In this document: piece by piece, positions 39,253 to 49,655 of the stretch
How the letters are laid out: every line of letters starts with the position of its first letter
Position numbering within the stretch: position 1 is the stretch's first letter
Assembly: GCA_963995505.1 (NCBI GenBank)
Contig: OZ023182.1
Coordinates: forward strand, 11,586,707-11,650,706
DNA: 64,000 nucleotides
Source of the DNA: Hypericum androsaemum
Taxonomy: Eukaryota > Streptophyta > Magnoliopsida > Malpighiales > Hypericaceae
Direction: 5' to 3'
Position numbers and translations under genes: made by a program
The notes under the pieces: generated by a model
The model's database searches: none
Seen by the model: only the letters and a program-made list of their open reading frames with translations
What the model was told of the DNA's origin: nothing

Positions 39253-39913
39253 TTAAGCCATAATTTTTTTAACAAATCTTAAGTTATAACTATATAAACC
39301 AAGGAATCCCTTAACCTTCTTTAGGATTTTAGGGAGGACCCAATTAAATAAGATCTTTTCAAGATCTGTAGAGACTCCTTCTCCAGAGATAACATGGCCC
39401 AAATACTCAACTGACTGCAATCCAAAATTGTACTTAGATAGCAAACAATGAATCACTCTTCAGAAAATAATTTCCAAATGATGAAGATTTTTCTCGTAAG
39501 TAGGGCTATAAATCAGAATGTCATCAAAGAATACTAGCACAAATTTCTTCAAATAAGATCTAAAAATATCATTCATAATAGATTGAAAGGTGGCATGGGC
39601 ATCAGCAAGGCTAAAAAGAATGACATTGAATTCATAACGGTCATCATGAGTCCTAAATATCATTTTATAGACATCACCTTTTATGCATTCTGATTTGATG
39701 AAAACCAACCCTGAGGTCCACTTTAGAAAACCACGTAGCTCCTCTCAACTTATCCAATAATTGCTCTACAATTGGGATAGGATATTTGTCCTTAATGGTA
39801 ATGTCAACACAAAATCTCCATGAACCATCTTTTTTCTTAACCAGAACAACAGGTGAGGCAAAACAACTTTGACTTTTCTCTAAAAGTCCAGCTTTTAGCA
39901 TTTCTTTAACCAA
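39253..39913 (-). pseudogene. RT of the second gypsy element
   Basis: It includes SCFASPVVLVKKKDGSWRF, YPIPIVEQLLDKLRGATWFS, FGLSNAHATFQSIMN-like sequence with LADAHATFQSI, and the catalytic [10 protein letters not shown] (FFDD). The thumb LQSVEYLGHVISGEGVSTD follows after a frameshift. Stops and shifts make it inactive. Confidence 0.8.
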
Positions 39914-39956
39914 CAGTTCTAATGCATCCTTCTGCAGAGTATAGTGCTTGTAAGGC

Positions 39957-40113
39957 CTAAGATTGATCGGTTAGCTGCATTCTTTGAGTGAAATATATTG
40001 AACCAAGGTTTTAGGGGGTGATAACCCACTAGGCTCTAAGATTGATCGGTTAGCTGCATTCTTTGAGTGAAATATAGTGAACCAAGGTTCTAAGGGGTGA
40101 TAACCCACTAGGC
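39957..40113 (-). repeat. 79-bp tandem duplication within the second gypsy element
   Basis: GATTGATCGGTTAGCTGCAT occurs at 39961 and 40040, followed in both copies by TTCTTTGAGTGAAATAT and GATAACCCACTAGGCTCT. It is a single local duplication between protease and RT. Confidence 0.8.
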
Positions 40114-40366
40114 TCTTTGAAAATATCTTCAAACTTGTCTAATAATTGTTGGAGACTAAGTGCATGCTCTTCTAATTGATGCCAAGTATGTATAATGTGT
40201 AGGATATCTATATCTTAAGAGATAGAGCTATAATTTATGAGAGCCAAAGTACAAAACTCCACCATATAGTCCTCCAAAAGTTCCACTTGATGTTCCCTAG
40301 GGTTCTCAGCAATTATATACCCAAAACCTTGTCATAGTTGCTGAGGGGCAATAATAACATATTTGC

Positions 40367-40844
40367 CTAGAATTTTCTGCCCTGCATCTGCCATGTGAAA
40401 CCCCTGCACATTTGGTTGCAACCCACTTCTTTCCTCTTGGCCACTCTCACCATCATTGGTTTATGCTCTTCTAGTTGACAATGCAGCCTTTTGGCCATTT
40501 GTACATCAAGAAAATTGTGAGTATTGCTTGAATCAATCAATAATAAGAGTGTTTGTTCTCCAAAATGTCCAGAAATCTTAATAGTAGTATAGAGTTGAAC
40601 TGACTTTCCTATCATAGCACGATTAAAAATCATATGGTTGTCCTCAACTGCTATTTCATTACAGCAGATAATTCCTCCTGGTCCTCCACATCACTGGCCC
40701 CTTCCTCTTCGGTGGCCTCCACCCTATAGATCTTGCCCTTTCTGAGGCATTTGTGACCAGACTCATACCTCTCATCACACCAAAATAGAGGCCATTAGCC
40801 TTCTTCTCTTCAAACACAGATTGGGACTTAAATCTTCTAGGTGG
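40367..40844 (-). pseudogene. Gag zinc knuckle and protease of the second gypsy element
   Basis: Immediately beyond the MULE, gag resumes with RRFKSQSVFEEKKANG and a knuckle-like FWCDERYESGHKC (about 40745-40790). The protease at 40367-40633 has LLLLIDSSNTHNFLD, where the usual D[ST]G has become DSS, so the active site is probably dead. Confidence 0.7.
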
Positions 40845-40853
40845 TTTTTATTT

Positions 40854-41062
40854 GGACAAATTACCCTCACATCCCTGTACTTTGGTCACCCTCCCCCTAG
40901 GACCCCTGGATTTTAGAAAATGATTTTCCCGTCCCTAAGTTTTGATGATAATAGACTCTCGGGTCCCTGGAGCCAGAATATTCCTTTTTCTCCGGTGAAC
41001 CCCCACCTGAAATGACCAAAATACCATCCCTTGTTAAATTTTACTCCACCCCCTTTAAAAAG
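40854..41062. repeat. Left terminal inverted repeat of the MULE
   Basis: It pairs with 43370-43573 with few mismatches, for example CTCGGGTCCCTGGAGCCAGA against TCTGGCTCTAGGGACCCGAG. Confidence 0.88.
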
Positions 41063-41314
41063 TTACAGCCTCCTCTTCACCTTCCATTCTAAAAAATCAA
41101 CCCCGACTTTTCACCTCCTTCCCCTTCCTTCCCGCTTTCTTCTTCTCCACCATCTTCGACCTGTCCTCTTCGATACAAGGAACCCTTCTCCCCTTCCTCT
41201 TCTTCTCTACAACATTTTCTTTTGCACATTAATCTTCACCATCTTCGCCCAGATTTTTACCCAAAGTCAGAAACCCTAATTTTCTGAAAGTTAGGATTCT
41301 GACTATCGCTAACA

Positions 41315-42530
41315 ATGCATGCCCACTTGAGAACCTTGGAGTTCATCTTCAAAGGTAAGTCAGCCTTTTATGAAAATGTCGACCCCGATCGGTATTGTTA
41401 TAGAGAATTGGTTGAAGATGCATATAAAGCATTTGTTGGTCAACTGAAAAGTGATATTTTGAAATTCAGACTACAAAGGGGGATGGAAATTAGTGAGGAT
41501 GATGATGTTATGTTCATGTTTGAAATGTACCTGGATAAAGTTATTCGGATTTTTGTTGAAGAGGATGACCGAGGTATACCTCTTTATGCTATAAGTCCAA
41601 AAGGAAGGGTGTTGTTTGTTCGAGATATTAGACCCGAGTTTCCCAAGTTGCAATGGAAACATGCAATGGAAGAGGGCGGTCCTTCGGGTGTTGTAGAGGA
41701 TGAGGGTGTTTCTGATGGTGTTGCTAAGGGTATTTCTGAGGGTGTTGCTCATGGTATTTCTGGACGTGTTTCTGATGGTGCTGATGGTGTTGATTTGGAG
41801 GATTTACATGCATAAGTGGAGGTTGATTTGGAGGATGTGCATGCTGAAGTGGAAGTTGATTTAGAGGATGTGCATACTGAAGTGGAGGTTGATTTAGAGG
41901 ATGTGCATGCTAATGCGGAGGATGTGCAGGCTGAAGTGGAGGTTGATTTGGAGGATGACGGTGATGCCACATTTTGTTTGTCTTCATTCATCTGATGATG
42001 ATCTTGAAGATTATGTAGAAGAAGAAGGTCTTGAAAAAGGTCTTAAAGAGGGAGATGAGGGTGATGCACCTGTACTGGAATATTTTGACTTTCCTGAGGT
42101 AAACTTTGAAAACAGGAAAGTTGTAGACAGTGAGTCAGATAGTGATGTGGCGAGAGGTGGGACTCTTTTGCCTACTTTACAGCTGTTTTGGTTTAAAGTT
42201 GTACCTAACTTTTTTTGTGATTATTTTGTAGTCATCAAGTAGTACATTGGGTCATGGTGACACCTCATCCTAAATACATGGAGCTTCAAGTAGTGTCAAC
42301 TTTGGTGTTCCAAAATCTGGCACACGCAGAGGAGCTACAACAAGAGGAGGAGCTTCTGCTGTCAGAGACTGCAGATCTGCAAGAGGTGGGGCTACTGTTG
42401 TCAGAGGTCACGGATCTGCAAGAGAAAGGGCTACTGCTGTCAGAGGCCGCAGATCTGCAAGAGGAGGAGCTACTGCTGTCAGAGGACGCGGATCTGCAAG
42501 AGGAGGAGCTGTTGTCTGGAAACCGTAGTT
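41315..42530 (+). pseudogene. MURA-like transposase remnant (PB1-like N-terminus, acidic repeats, RGG-like tail)
   Basis: From ATG 41315 the N-terminus has the PB1-like domain found at the start of plant MULE transposases: FYENVDPDRYCYRELVEDA, KFRLQRGMEISEDDD, VMFMFEMYLDKVIRIFVEE. Then comes a low-complexity region and an 11-residue acidic repeat (VEVDLEDVHAE, 33-bp units, about 41798-41960), entered through an in-frame TAA at 41813-41815. After a gap with no DDE domain, 42310-42530 holds 39-bp repeats that in one frame read RSARGGATAVRG, like the Arg/Gly-rich tails of MULE proteins. The catalytic core and SWIM finger are missing, so this is an internally deleted transposase gene. Confidence 0.68.
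42380..42525 (+). repeat. 39-bp tandem repeats in the MULE transposase tail
   Basis: GATCTGCAAGAG...GTCAGAG units repeat at 39-base spacing (13 residues), three full units and partial ones on each side. The spacing keeps the reading frame. Confidence 0.85.
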
Positions 42531-42734
42531 TGTTATTTGATATGTAATAGGCAGATAATAACTAACTCATTCATCGGCCTTATTAAACGGGTTTCTTTGC
42601 TATGAACTACTTTTGCTATTTTTGGTATGTAATGGTCATGAAACTCAGATTCCATGCCTTTTGCTATGAACAAAATGGAATACTTTTGATGATTAACACA
42701 ATAATTTTATTCCATTTCAAGTAGACAAAGTACA

Positions 42735-43073
42735 TCATCTTACAATGAGAAGCAAATATAAGACAATGTTGCAGAAAATCAGAACAAAGACTAGTTTCTT
42801 CAACAACATCATAGATTTATCTTGCTCTTTTAACATGTTCTTCATCATCTTCAAATCTTGAAGAACCAATTCATCATCTTTAATTCGGCAGTGCTGGTTA
42901 CGAACACACCATCCAATCCACCGACAATTATTCTTGGCGCAAGAATAATACAACCGACCCTAATTTTTTCCAGACTCAGCAATCCTCACCAAGGCACGAA
43001 CACCACATTTGCAATCGACATTCATGTACCTCACACCATCGTCAAACTGGTACGAAGAATTGGAGGATGACAT
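42735..43073 (-). pseudogene. GRF-type zinc-finger protein with C-terminal membrane segment, one internal stop
   Basis: From ATG 43073 the frame reads MSSSNSSYQFDDGVRY, then DCKCGVRALVRIAESGKN, a TAG at 42960-42962, then GRLYYSCAKNNCRWIGWC, a coiled-coil-like stretch (LKMMKNMLKEQDKSMMLLKK) and a hydrophobic end (LVFVLIFCNIVLYLLLIV). The Cys pattern CxC...C.....C..WxxWC is the GRF zinc finger, a nucleic-acid-binding fold, and small plant GRF proteins often end in a membrane segment. The frame is otherwise open for 112 codons. It may be a captured host gene or a second gene of this MULE family. Confidence 0.72.
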
Positions 43074-43369
43074 GGTCCAGCTTCTAGAACGAACCCCATA
43101 TCTACTTTCGAATCCAGAAAACCCAAGATGTTGTACCTTCAAATCCAGAAAATCCTAGATTTACTTTCGAACCCAGAAAACCCAAGATGTACCTTCGAAC
43201 CCAGCAAATTCAAAATGTACCTTCGAACCCAGAAAATCCTACACACACCCTTGCACGAACCCTAGGTCTTGTTCAAGAGAGAACAAAATGAAGATGAAGA
43301 AGAAAGGTGGAGAAGAATGACGGAGAAGATAGGAGGAGAATAAAACAAAGAGGTTGGAAAGTATTTTTT

Positions 43370-43573
43370 TTAAGGGGGTGGAGTAACATTTAACAAGGGA
43401 GGGTATTTTGGTCATTTCAGGTGGGGGTTCACCAAAAAAAAAGGAATATTCTGGCTCTAGGGACCCGAGAGTCTATTATCATCAAAACTTAGGGACGGGA
43501 AAATCATTTTCCAAAATCCAGGGACCCTAGGGGGAGGGTGACCAAAGTACATTGATGTGAGGGTAATTTGCCC
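43370..43573. repeat. Right terminal inverted repeat of the MULE
   Basis: It is the inverted partner of 40854-41062. The close match suggests the MULE is much younger than the gypsy element it sits in. Confidence 0.88.
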
Positions 43574-43582
43574 TTTTTATTT

Positions 43583-44629
43583 TATAGTGTTTATGTTGAT
43601 GGGTGTTGGCTTATTTGTGTTGGCTTGGTGACGGTTGTAAGTGGTTTAGCTTGGCTTATATGGTTTAGTGGTTGTTTTTTATGGGTAAGATGATGTGTAG
43701 GACGGCTTGGGTAAGCTCCTCGGTTTTTCTGTATTGCATTTGATTAATGGTCTCTTGAAGCTAGGCTAGTGCATAGGCTTAGGTAAGGGTAGCAGAGAAA
43801 AATATTCTAACTGGGGTAGCAACCTCCTCTTTCAAACCTTTCAGGAACAAAGTTATACCATAAGAGGGAGTAACTGAAATTCTGCTAATCTTAACTTTAA
43901 AATTAGCTTGATAACTAGCAACAGATCCCATCTGAACACAGTTCAAAGTGTCATTCATAGGGTCATGGTATGTAGTGTCAGCAAATCTCCTGGTAATCTC
44001 AGTCTTGAACTCCTCCCATTAAACTTTCGATAGACCTTCTCTAGCCTTAATGAACCCATGATACCAACCTAGGTTCTGATCTTATACATGCATAACAATA
44101 ACCTTCATCCTATGAATAGGTTCACTTCCATTGTGAAAAATAGTGTTCAGATTTAATCAACCAACTCCTAACATCTTCTCCGTCAAATTTAGGAAACTTC
44201 ATCTTGCACATTTTGTCATAACTGCTACGCTCAAGACTAGTTACCTCTAACTTTAGACAGACTGGAAGACCTGACCTGAGAACCTACAGCCGCCTCTGAT
44301 TGGTTACCAATTTCTCCAGGTTTGTTAACAGTGTCTCCAGATTTGTTCATCCTTCCTCGTATGAACTGGTTCTGGACATTGATGGTCGTGACTGATTTCT
44401 CCAATGCACCATATTTGGATGTTACTATTTGTTCCAGATTGTCATATTTCTCAATCAAAATGACCAAACTGCGGGTGTGGCCTCCATACTCGCTCTGTGG
44501 TCTTTGCGTAGGGCCGCTTGTTCTTTTAATATAGATGCGATCTCGTTTTTCTTCTCTCTTTTTTCTCAAGTAAGGTGTATGGGTCAAGCAGCAAAAAGGG
44601 CCAAAGAAGATCGATGACTCTGATACCAC
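43583..44629 (-). pseudogene. gag (N-terminal part) of the second gypsy element
   Basis: The open part is 44237-44629 and contains a coiled-coil-like NLEQIVTSKYGALEKSVTTI. Further on, the minus strand near 43780-43880 encodes a GITLFLKGLKEEV..PVRIF segment, the capsid-region motif of gypsy gag. The frame is broken repeatedly and interrupted at 43583 by the MULE target duplication. Confidence 0.65.
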
Positions 44630-44630
44630 T

Positions 44631-45148
44631 TGATCTGAGGTCCAGGGAACTCAAATTTGGGCGAAGAAAGAGCTCTGAAGATCACAGATATGGCGGGAAT
44701 TTGATAGAGTGGAAAGAGGAATTAGAAAACAAAAAGGTGATAGGGAAAATTTGTTGTAACAAATTTTGTCATCTAGCAAAGCAAACCTACTTTCTCCTTG
44801 TATATTATTTATATAGTATTCGAAGCCAGGGGATGACACCCTTTGAACTCCAAATTACTCTAATGCCCTCAGGCTTACACTATTACGAAAGAGTTCGCAA
44901 AGACGATTTGCCTCCCTCCCAAAAATGAAAAGGAAAAACAAATAACATATACTTGGCCCGAGGCCCACGATGGAACTATTAGGCTTCACCGCCATTTAGC
45001 CCATAATCTTCTCCGAGTTTTAGCCACTTGGCTTCTTCTCAATCCCGATTTGAATTCCCAATTCTCCTCCTGGAAGCCTAACTCCCTAATCTAGCCAGAG
45101 ACAAAAATTCCGCTTTTGGCCACCAAATCGAACATGCATGATGCAACA
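44631..45148 (-). repeat. 5' LTR of the second gypsy element
   Basis: It is the partner of 36986-37498 and contains a TATTATTTATATAGTAT promoter-like stretch near 44803-44819. Confidence 0.85.
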
Positions 45149-45153
45149 ATGGT

Positions 45154-46161
45154 CATTTCTTGCTTGAGCAAGGAATTGCTATCCTATCTTCAAATAGTAT
45201 AAACTTTCCTGATCATCTCTTGTATATCTTATGTCTATCGATCATCTCGAAGCCTGATCGATGAAAAATTGTTAAATAAATCAGATATTTTGGATTATTC
45301 GTATCTGTATCCGGAAAAATTTCGGATATTAGATTTCGGATACCTCGTTATTCGGAATAAGCAATTTGGATAGTAAAAAATTCTTATAATTCGAATTCGG
45401 ATTATCTGAATACTTACCCTTACTTAAGAGAGATGAAAGTAGGCTTGTTTTCAATTTTTGAAGAAATTTAAACAAGTTTCTGTAGGAATTTAGTTGTCGA
45501 AAACTGGAAATCCGCTTAAGTTTTGTGCTCATAACATGTTCTCTTTCTCCTAATTGTTCCTCGTGCTGATTCTTTTCTGCTTCTTCTCCACTTCAGTTGT
45601 GTACTGCAACATTAGACTTGAACTTAAATTTTTTTTTAAGTAAATTTTTACCACTTGTACTAACTCAAATTGATAATTCCCGGATTTTGAAATGCGCAAG
45701 ATACTATGCTTTTTCGGATGCATTCGGGCTTTTTTCTTTGAAAAGAATGCCCATTTTGTGAAAACTCCTGGTCTCGGATTGTTTTTACAAACTTAAAAAT
45801 TTCCTGGTTCTTATATTTCGTTTTTATTTTTAGATATGAATAACTGATTTTTCAGGAAGACAGTTAAGTGTACAAATTCTATCCGCCTAATGAAGAATAA
45901 TTTCAAGATAATTTGTGCTGATTTTCATTTCGTAAGTCAAACATTATTAAGTATAATGATACAAATTATTTATATTAGTTAATGATCTGGAGTTTAAGTC
46001 TAGAAATTCAATAAACTCTCATTCAATTTGTCAACAAAAAATGAAAAGTAAATTTTGATAGGAGAATTTTCTTACACTGTGGTCTTATTTGGTGCACCTA
46101 GATTAAATTAGCCGAAATGTTTGAATTGAAATTTTTTTTGATTTAACCAATTCTCACCTTA
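45154..46161. other. AT-rich intergenic region
   Basis: No gene. 45270-45420 has repeated TTCGGAT/ATTCGAATTCGGAT motifs similar to hAT subterminal sequence; the rest is featureless AT-rich sequence. Confidence 0.4.
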
Positions 46162-46399
46162 CCAGCAAGTAGACTTGGCCATGAATTGAATCTGATTCGT
46201 GATTCGATTCGAAAAAAATTCGATTCGATTCGACAATAATTCGATTCGTCAAAAGTTCGATTCGAATTCGTCATGATAAGAATTGAATACGGTTCAAGTT
46301 TTTTGTAATTCGTCAAACCGGCGAATTCAATTCGAATTCATTTTGAGAATTCGATTCGTATCGAATTCGATTCAAATTCGTAAAAATTCAAAAAAGGAA

Positions 46400-46418
46400 G
46401 AGGGGGGGGGGGGGGGTT
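46400..46418 (+). repeat. G15 tract in the hAT 5' region
   Basis: A run of 15 G residues followed by TTGGGG, about 340 bases before the transposase start. It is prone to slippage and could form a quadruplex. Confidence 0.8.
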
Positions 46419-46756
46419 GGGGCGTGCGCGGGGGTATTTGAATTTTGCTGATGTCAGCGCTTGCGTCAGCGTCAGGGACAAATTACCATTTTTTTCTTAC
46501 CGTTTTTTTTATTACCGTTTTAATCCCCAGGTTACATTTTTTTTACTGTTGGTACTTTTAAAATTTTTTTTTATAAATTCAAAATTTTTTCACAACTCTA
46601 TAAATACCACCTCTTATTCTTTAAATTTTACACATTCCAATCTCAATTCTCTACTTCTCTTATTGAAAATTTGAGCTATATAAATTCTCCCTCAAGTTTA
46701 CTAATTAGATATATTAGACATATTTCTCATATAATTACTCATATTACTATATAATT

Positions 46757-48860
46757 ATGTCATCAAGTAGAGCAAATAAGGGTAAGGAAAAACGTGTGGA
46801 ACATCACGATTCTATTGAATCGGATTTTCCACCGATTTCTACTTATCCTATTCCGGAAGAAATGATGAACATCCATGATGAAGCTCAACGGAAAAGTGTT
46901 GATTCAATATTCAACAATCCACAAAAGGTAAAAAGATCACCTTCATTACTTTTTACTAAACATTTCACAAAAATTTTTACTGGAGAAAAATGTATCTTCA
47001 AAATTACATGTAATTATTGCGGTAAACAATATGAATTCAAAAACTGGGAATGGATATGGTACTTATACTATTCATTTGAATACTAAACATCCACACGAAG
47101 TTGGTTTTGAAAAATCACAAACTCAATTATCTACTACACCTAATGTTTTATTTCATTACACCGATCAAAATAATAGAGAAGAATTAGCTAAATTAGTTGC
47201 TACCGAACATTTATCTTTTAGTTTTGGTGAAAAACTTAATTTTACAACTTATTGTCAAAATACTTTAAATCCTAGTGCAAAAAAAGTTCCACGAAGTACA
47301 TTAACACGATATGTAAAAGATTTATACAAGAAAAATCAAGAAAAATTACAAACTTTTTTCTTTGATTTTGATGGTCGAGTTTCTATATGTTGTGATATAT
47401 GGAGTGATCATTGGCAAACACATTCATATTTTGGTGTTACATGTCATTGGATTGATAATGAATGGAATATACAAAAAAGAATAATTGCATATAGAGTTTT
47501 TGATGATAGTCATAGTGGGAATAATTGTTATAAAATATTGCATACTATTTTACAAGAATATAATCTAGTTCAAAAAATATTTTCAATTTCTCTAGATAAT
47601 GCAAGTTCTAATAATGTTATGATTAAAGATTTAGAAATTTGTTGTACACGATTCGGAGGAAATTTTTTTCATATTAGATGTGCATGTCATATATTTAATC
47701 TTTGTACCCAAGATGGAATTAAAGCTTTAGACTCTACATTAGGACCAATTAAACAAGCACTTAATTTATTATGGGCTCGCCCAAAATTGCTAAAAGATTG
47801 GAAAAAATTTTGCAAATCAAACAACATGAAACCAAAACGTTTTTCACAAGATGTTCAACATCGTTGGAATTCGACTTATGAATTGTTAAAAGAAGCTCTT
47901 CCATACAAAGAACTTCTATGTAATTTTTTTGCATCTAATGATCAAACTAATAATATTATGTTACAACCTTACCATTGGGACCTTGTAGAAAAACTAAATG
48001 AGCTTTTAGAATATTTTAATTATGCTACACATCTTTTATCGGGTGTTTATTATCCTACATCTCATTTACTATTTTTGGAATGTTGTAATATATCGGAGGC
48101 AATATGTAGCACTTATCAAGATTTTGCTTTGTCATCATGCATTTCAGAAATGGCTAACAAATGGTTAAAGTATTTCAAGGAGATTCCCCAACTTAATTTA
48201 ATTGCAACCGTTTTTATGCCGAACATTAAAATTGATGGTTTACAAAATTTATTATATGCGTATTACACAAATTTGGAAATTTTTTTGCAAGCTCCTAATC
48301 TAGAAGATAATGTTGTAAAAATTACAAACAATGTAAAAAAAGATATTTTGGATTTAATGAGTGATTATAGTATTAGGAATAATGCTTCTACATCTAATGA
48401 ACCAACTCCCTCTCCCTCACAAGGTGAAAAATTAAGTTTTACGGAAAGATTGTTAATGAAAAAACAAAAAAGACCCCGAGGAATAAGTTTAACCAATTCA
48501 GAATTTGATTTATATCTTAACACACAATTTGATATTCCATTTGTCAAATCTTCTAGTTTTCCTTTATTAGAATGGTGGAACAACCATGTAGAACAATTTC
48601 CGGTTATGTCAATTATTGCCAAAGAATTGCTTGCTTGTCCGATTTCGACGGTTGCCGTGGAACAAGCATTTAGTGCAGGAGGTAATATTTTGGATGAACA
48701 CCGGTACTCAATGACACCGCAATATTTGGAGGCACAAGCATTACTCGCCGATTGGACCAAGGCGGAAAGAAGACAACAAGAATTGGTCCGGGAAAATTCC
48801 GACCAACTATACGACCTCGATGATGCCACAACCGGTGAAAGCACAAACACATCCGACTAA
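46757..48860 (+). pseudogene. hAT transposase, nearly intact with one frameshift
   Basis: The start ATG is 46757. The BED zinc finger begins CNYCGKQYEF and its His pair is in HLNTKHPH. Between them, in a run of five A at about 47039-47043, the frame shifts by one, so about 94 codons lie in one frame and about 600 in the next (to 48860). The rest has the full hAT layout: CCDIWSDHWQTHSYFGVTCH (first Asp of the DDE core), FSISLDNASSNN (second Asp), RCACHIFNLC, RWNSTYELL, a long helical insertion, and the C-terminal dimerisation block PLLEWWNNHV, ACPISTVAVEQAFSAGG (catalytic Glu) and ILDEHRYSM. It resembles plant SLEEPER-like hAT transposases, but TIRs and target duplication show it is still in an element, not domesticated. 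A sequencing error in the A-run would make it intact. Confidence 0.88.
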
Positions 48861-49352
48861 GTGAGTTAGCTCCATAAAGGTAAGAGAACTACGTGGGCTT
48901 TGATTCCTTCGGAGCTAAGGATACGTAGGCAACTTAATTTGGTACATTAAGTGCAAGCCCAATCTTTAGTTTATTTCTTTTTCCCAAAAATTGTTAAACA
49001 CTAATTCCTAATTTTTTTTAATATTTGAAGCAAAAATCAAAGTTTTTAAAATTTTTAAAAAATATCAAAACTTTTTAAACTTTTTCAAAAATATTACAAA
49101 AATATTCAAAATATTCAAAAAAAGTAGAGGTTTTAGAATTTTTTAATTAAGTATTAAAATTATAGAATTAATTCGAATTCGAATTCGAATTATAATTCGA
49201 TTCTAATTCGATTCTAATTCAAAAATTCATAATTCGTATTCGATTCGTCTTTTGAAGAATTGAATATGGTTTAATGTTTTGATAAATTCGAATTCGAATA
49301 AATTCGATTCAAATTCGTCTAAATTCGAACCGTGGTCAGATCTACCAGCAAA

Positions 49353-49655
49353 CTAGTTAGTGCCCAGTTGCTTGGTGGAGGCGCACAGATTCACGATTAA
49401 GGACACTTCACAATTACTAGGCCACTTATGATGTTTTTTACCGTCTGTTCATGGCTTTAAGTACTGCTATCTTCATAAAAAAAACTTTAGGGATCAATAA
49501 CACTGGCTAATCAGAAGGAAATGTTGACCCAAGTTTGACTCCACAAGGAGCACAGAACAAAGAAGGTTTGAAACTAAGTCCCCATATACACATAGAAAGT
49601 CAAATTCGATAACGGAAGAGGGGGCCAATCCTATGGCATTCAAATCCTCACAAGT
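49353..49655. other. Intergenic, 3' side of the PEARLI4 gene
   Basis: Nothing recognisable; part is presumably the 3' untranslated region of the next gene on the minus strand. Confidence 0.4.

Larger units (their letters stand above)
40854..43573. mobile_element. MULE with a MURA-type N-terminus and a convergent GRF zinc-finger frame
   Basis: The 2720-bp element has perfect 9-bp target duplications TTTTTATTT (40845-40853 and 43574-43582) and inverted ends of about 210 bases: left GGACAAATTACCCTCACATC, right (reverse complement) GGGCAAATTACCCTCACATC. From the left end a plus-strand transposase remnant runs inward (41315-42530). From the right end a minus-strand GRF zinc-finger frame runs inward (43073-42735). 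The catalytic part of the transposase is absent, so the element is non-autonomous. The two-gene convergent layout is like that of maize MuDR (mudrA and mudrB). Confidence 0.9.
36986..45148 (-). mobile_element. Degraded Ty3/gypsy element interrupted by a MULE
   Basis: LTRs are 44631-45148 (5') and 36986-37498 (3'). TGGTATCAGAGTCATCG (minus strand, about 44613-44629) next to the 5' LTR is an initiator-Met-type primer site. Flanks are ATGAT (36981-36985) and ATGGT (45149-45153), a target duplication with one change. The order gag, zinc knuckle, protease, RT, RNase H, integrase on the minus strand fits Ty3/gypsy. A MULE at 40854-43573 splits gag. Coding regions are heavily decayed, so it is older than the element at 3144. 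Confidence 0.88.
46170..49344 (+). mobile_element. hAT DNA transposon
   Basis: The 3175-bp element lies between CCAGCAAG (46162-46169) and CCAGCAAA (49345-49352), an 8-bp hAT target duplication with one change. Inverted ends: TAGACTTGGCCATG on the left, TAGATCTGACCACG as the reverse complement of the right. Both subterminal regions (about 46190-46390 and 49150-49335) are dense in ATTCGATTCG/GAATTCGAATT motifs, as expected for transposase binding clusters. A transposase gene fills the middle. Confidence 0.88.

Noticed and set aside
48365..48850. 161-codon minus-strand frame
   Set aside because: Antisense shadow of the hAT transposase.
46170..49344. Domesticated SLEEPER-type host gene
   Set aside because: TIRs, an 8-bp target duplication and subterminal motif clusters show it is still a transposon.
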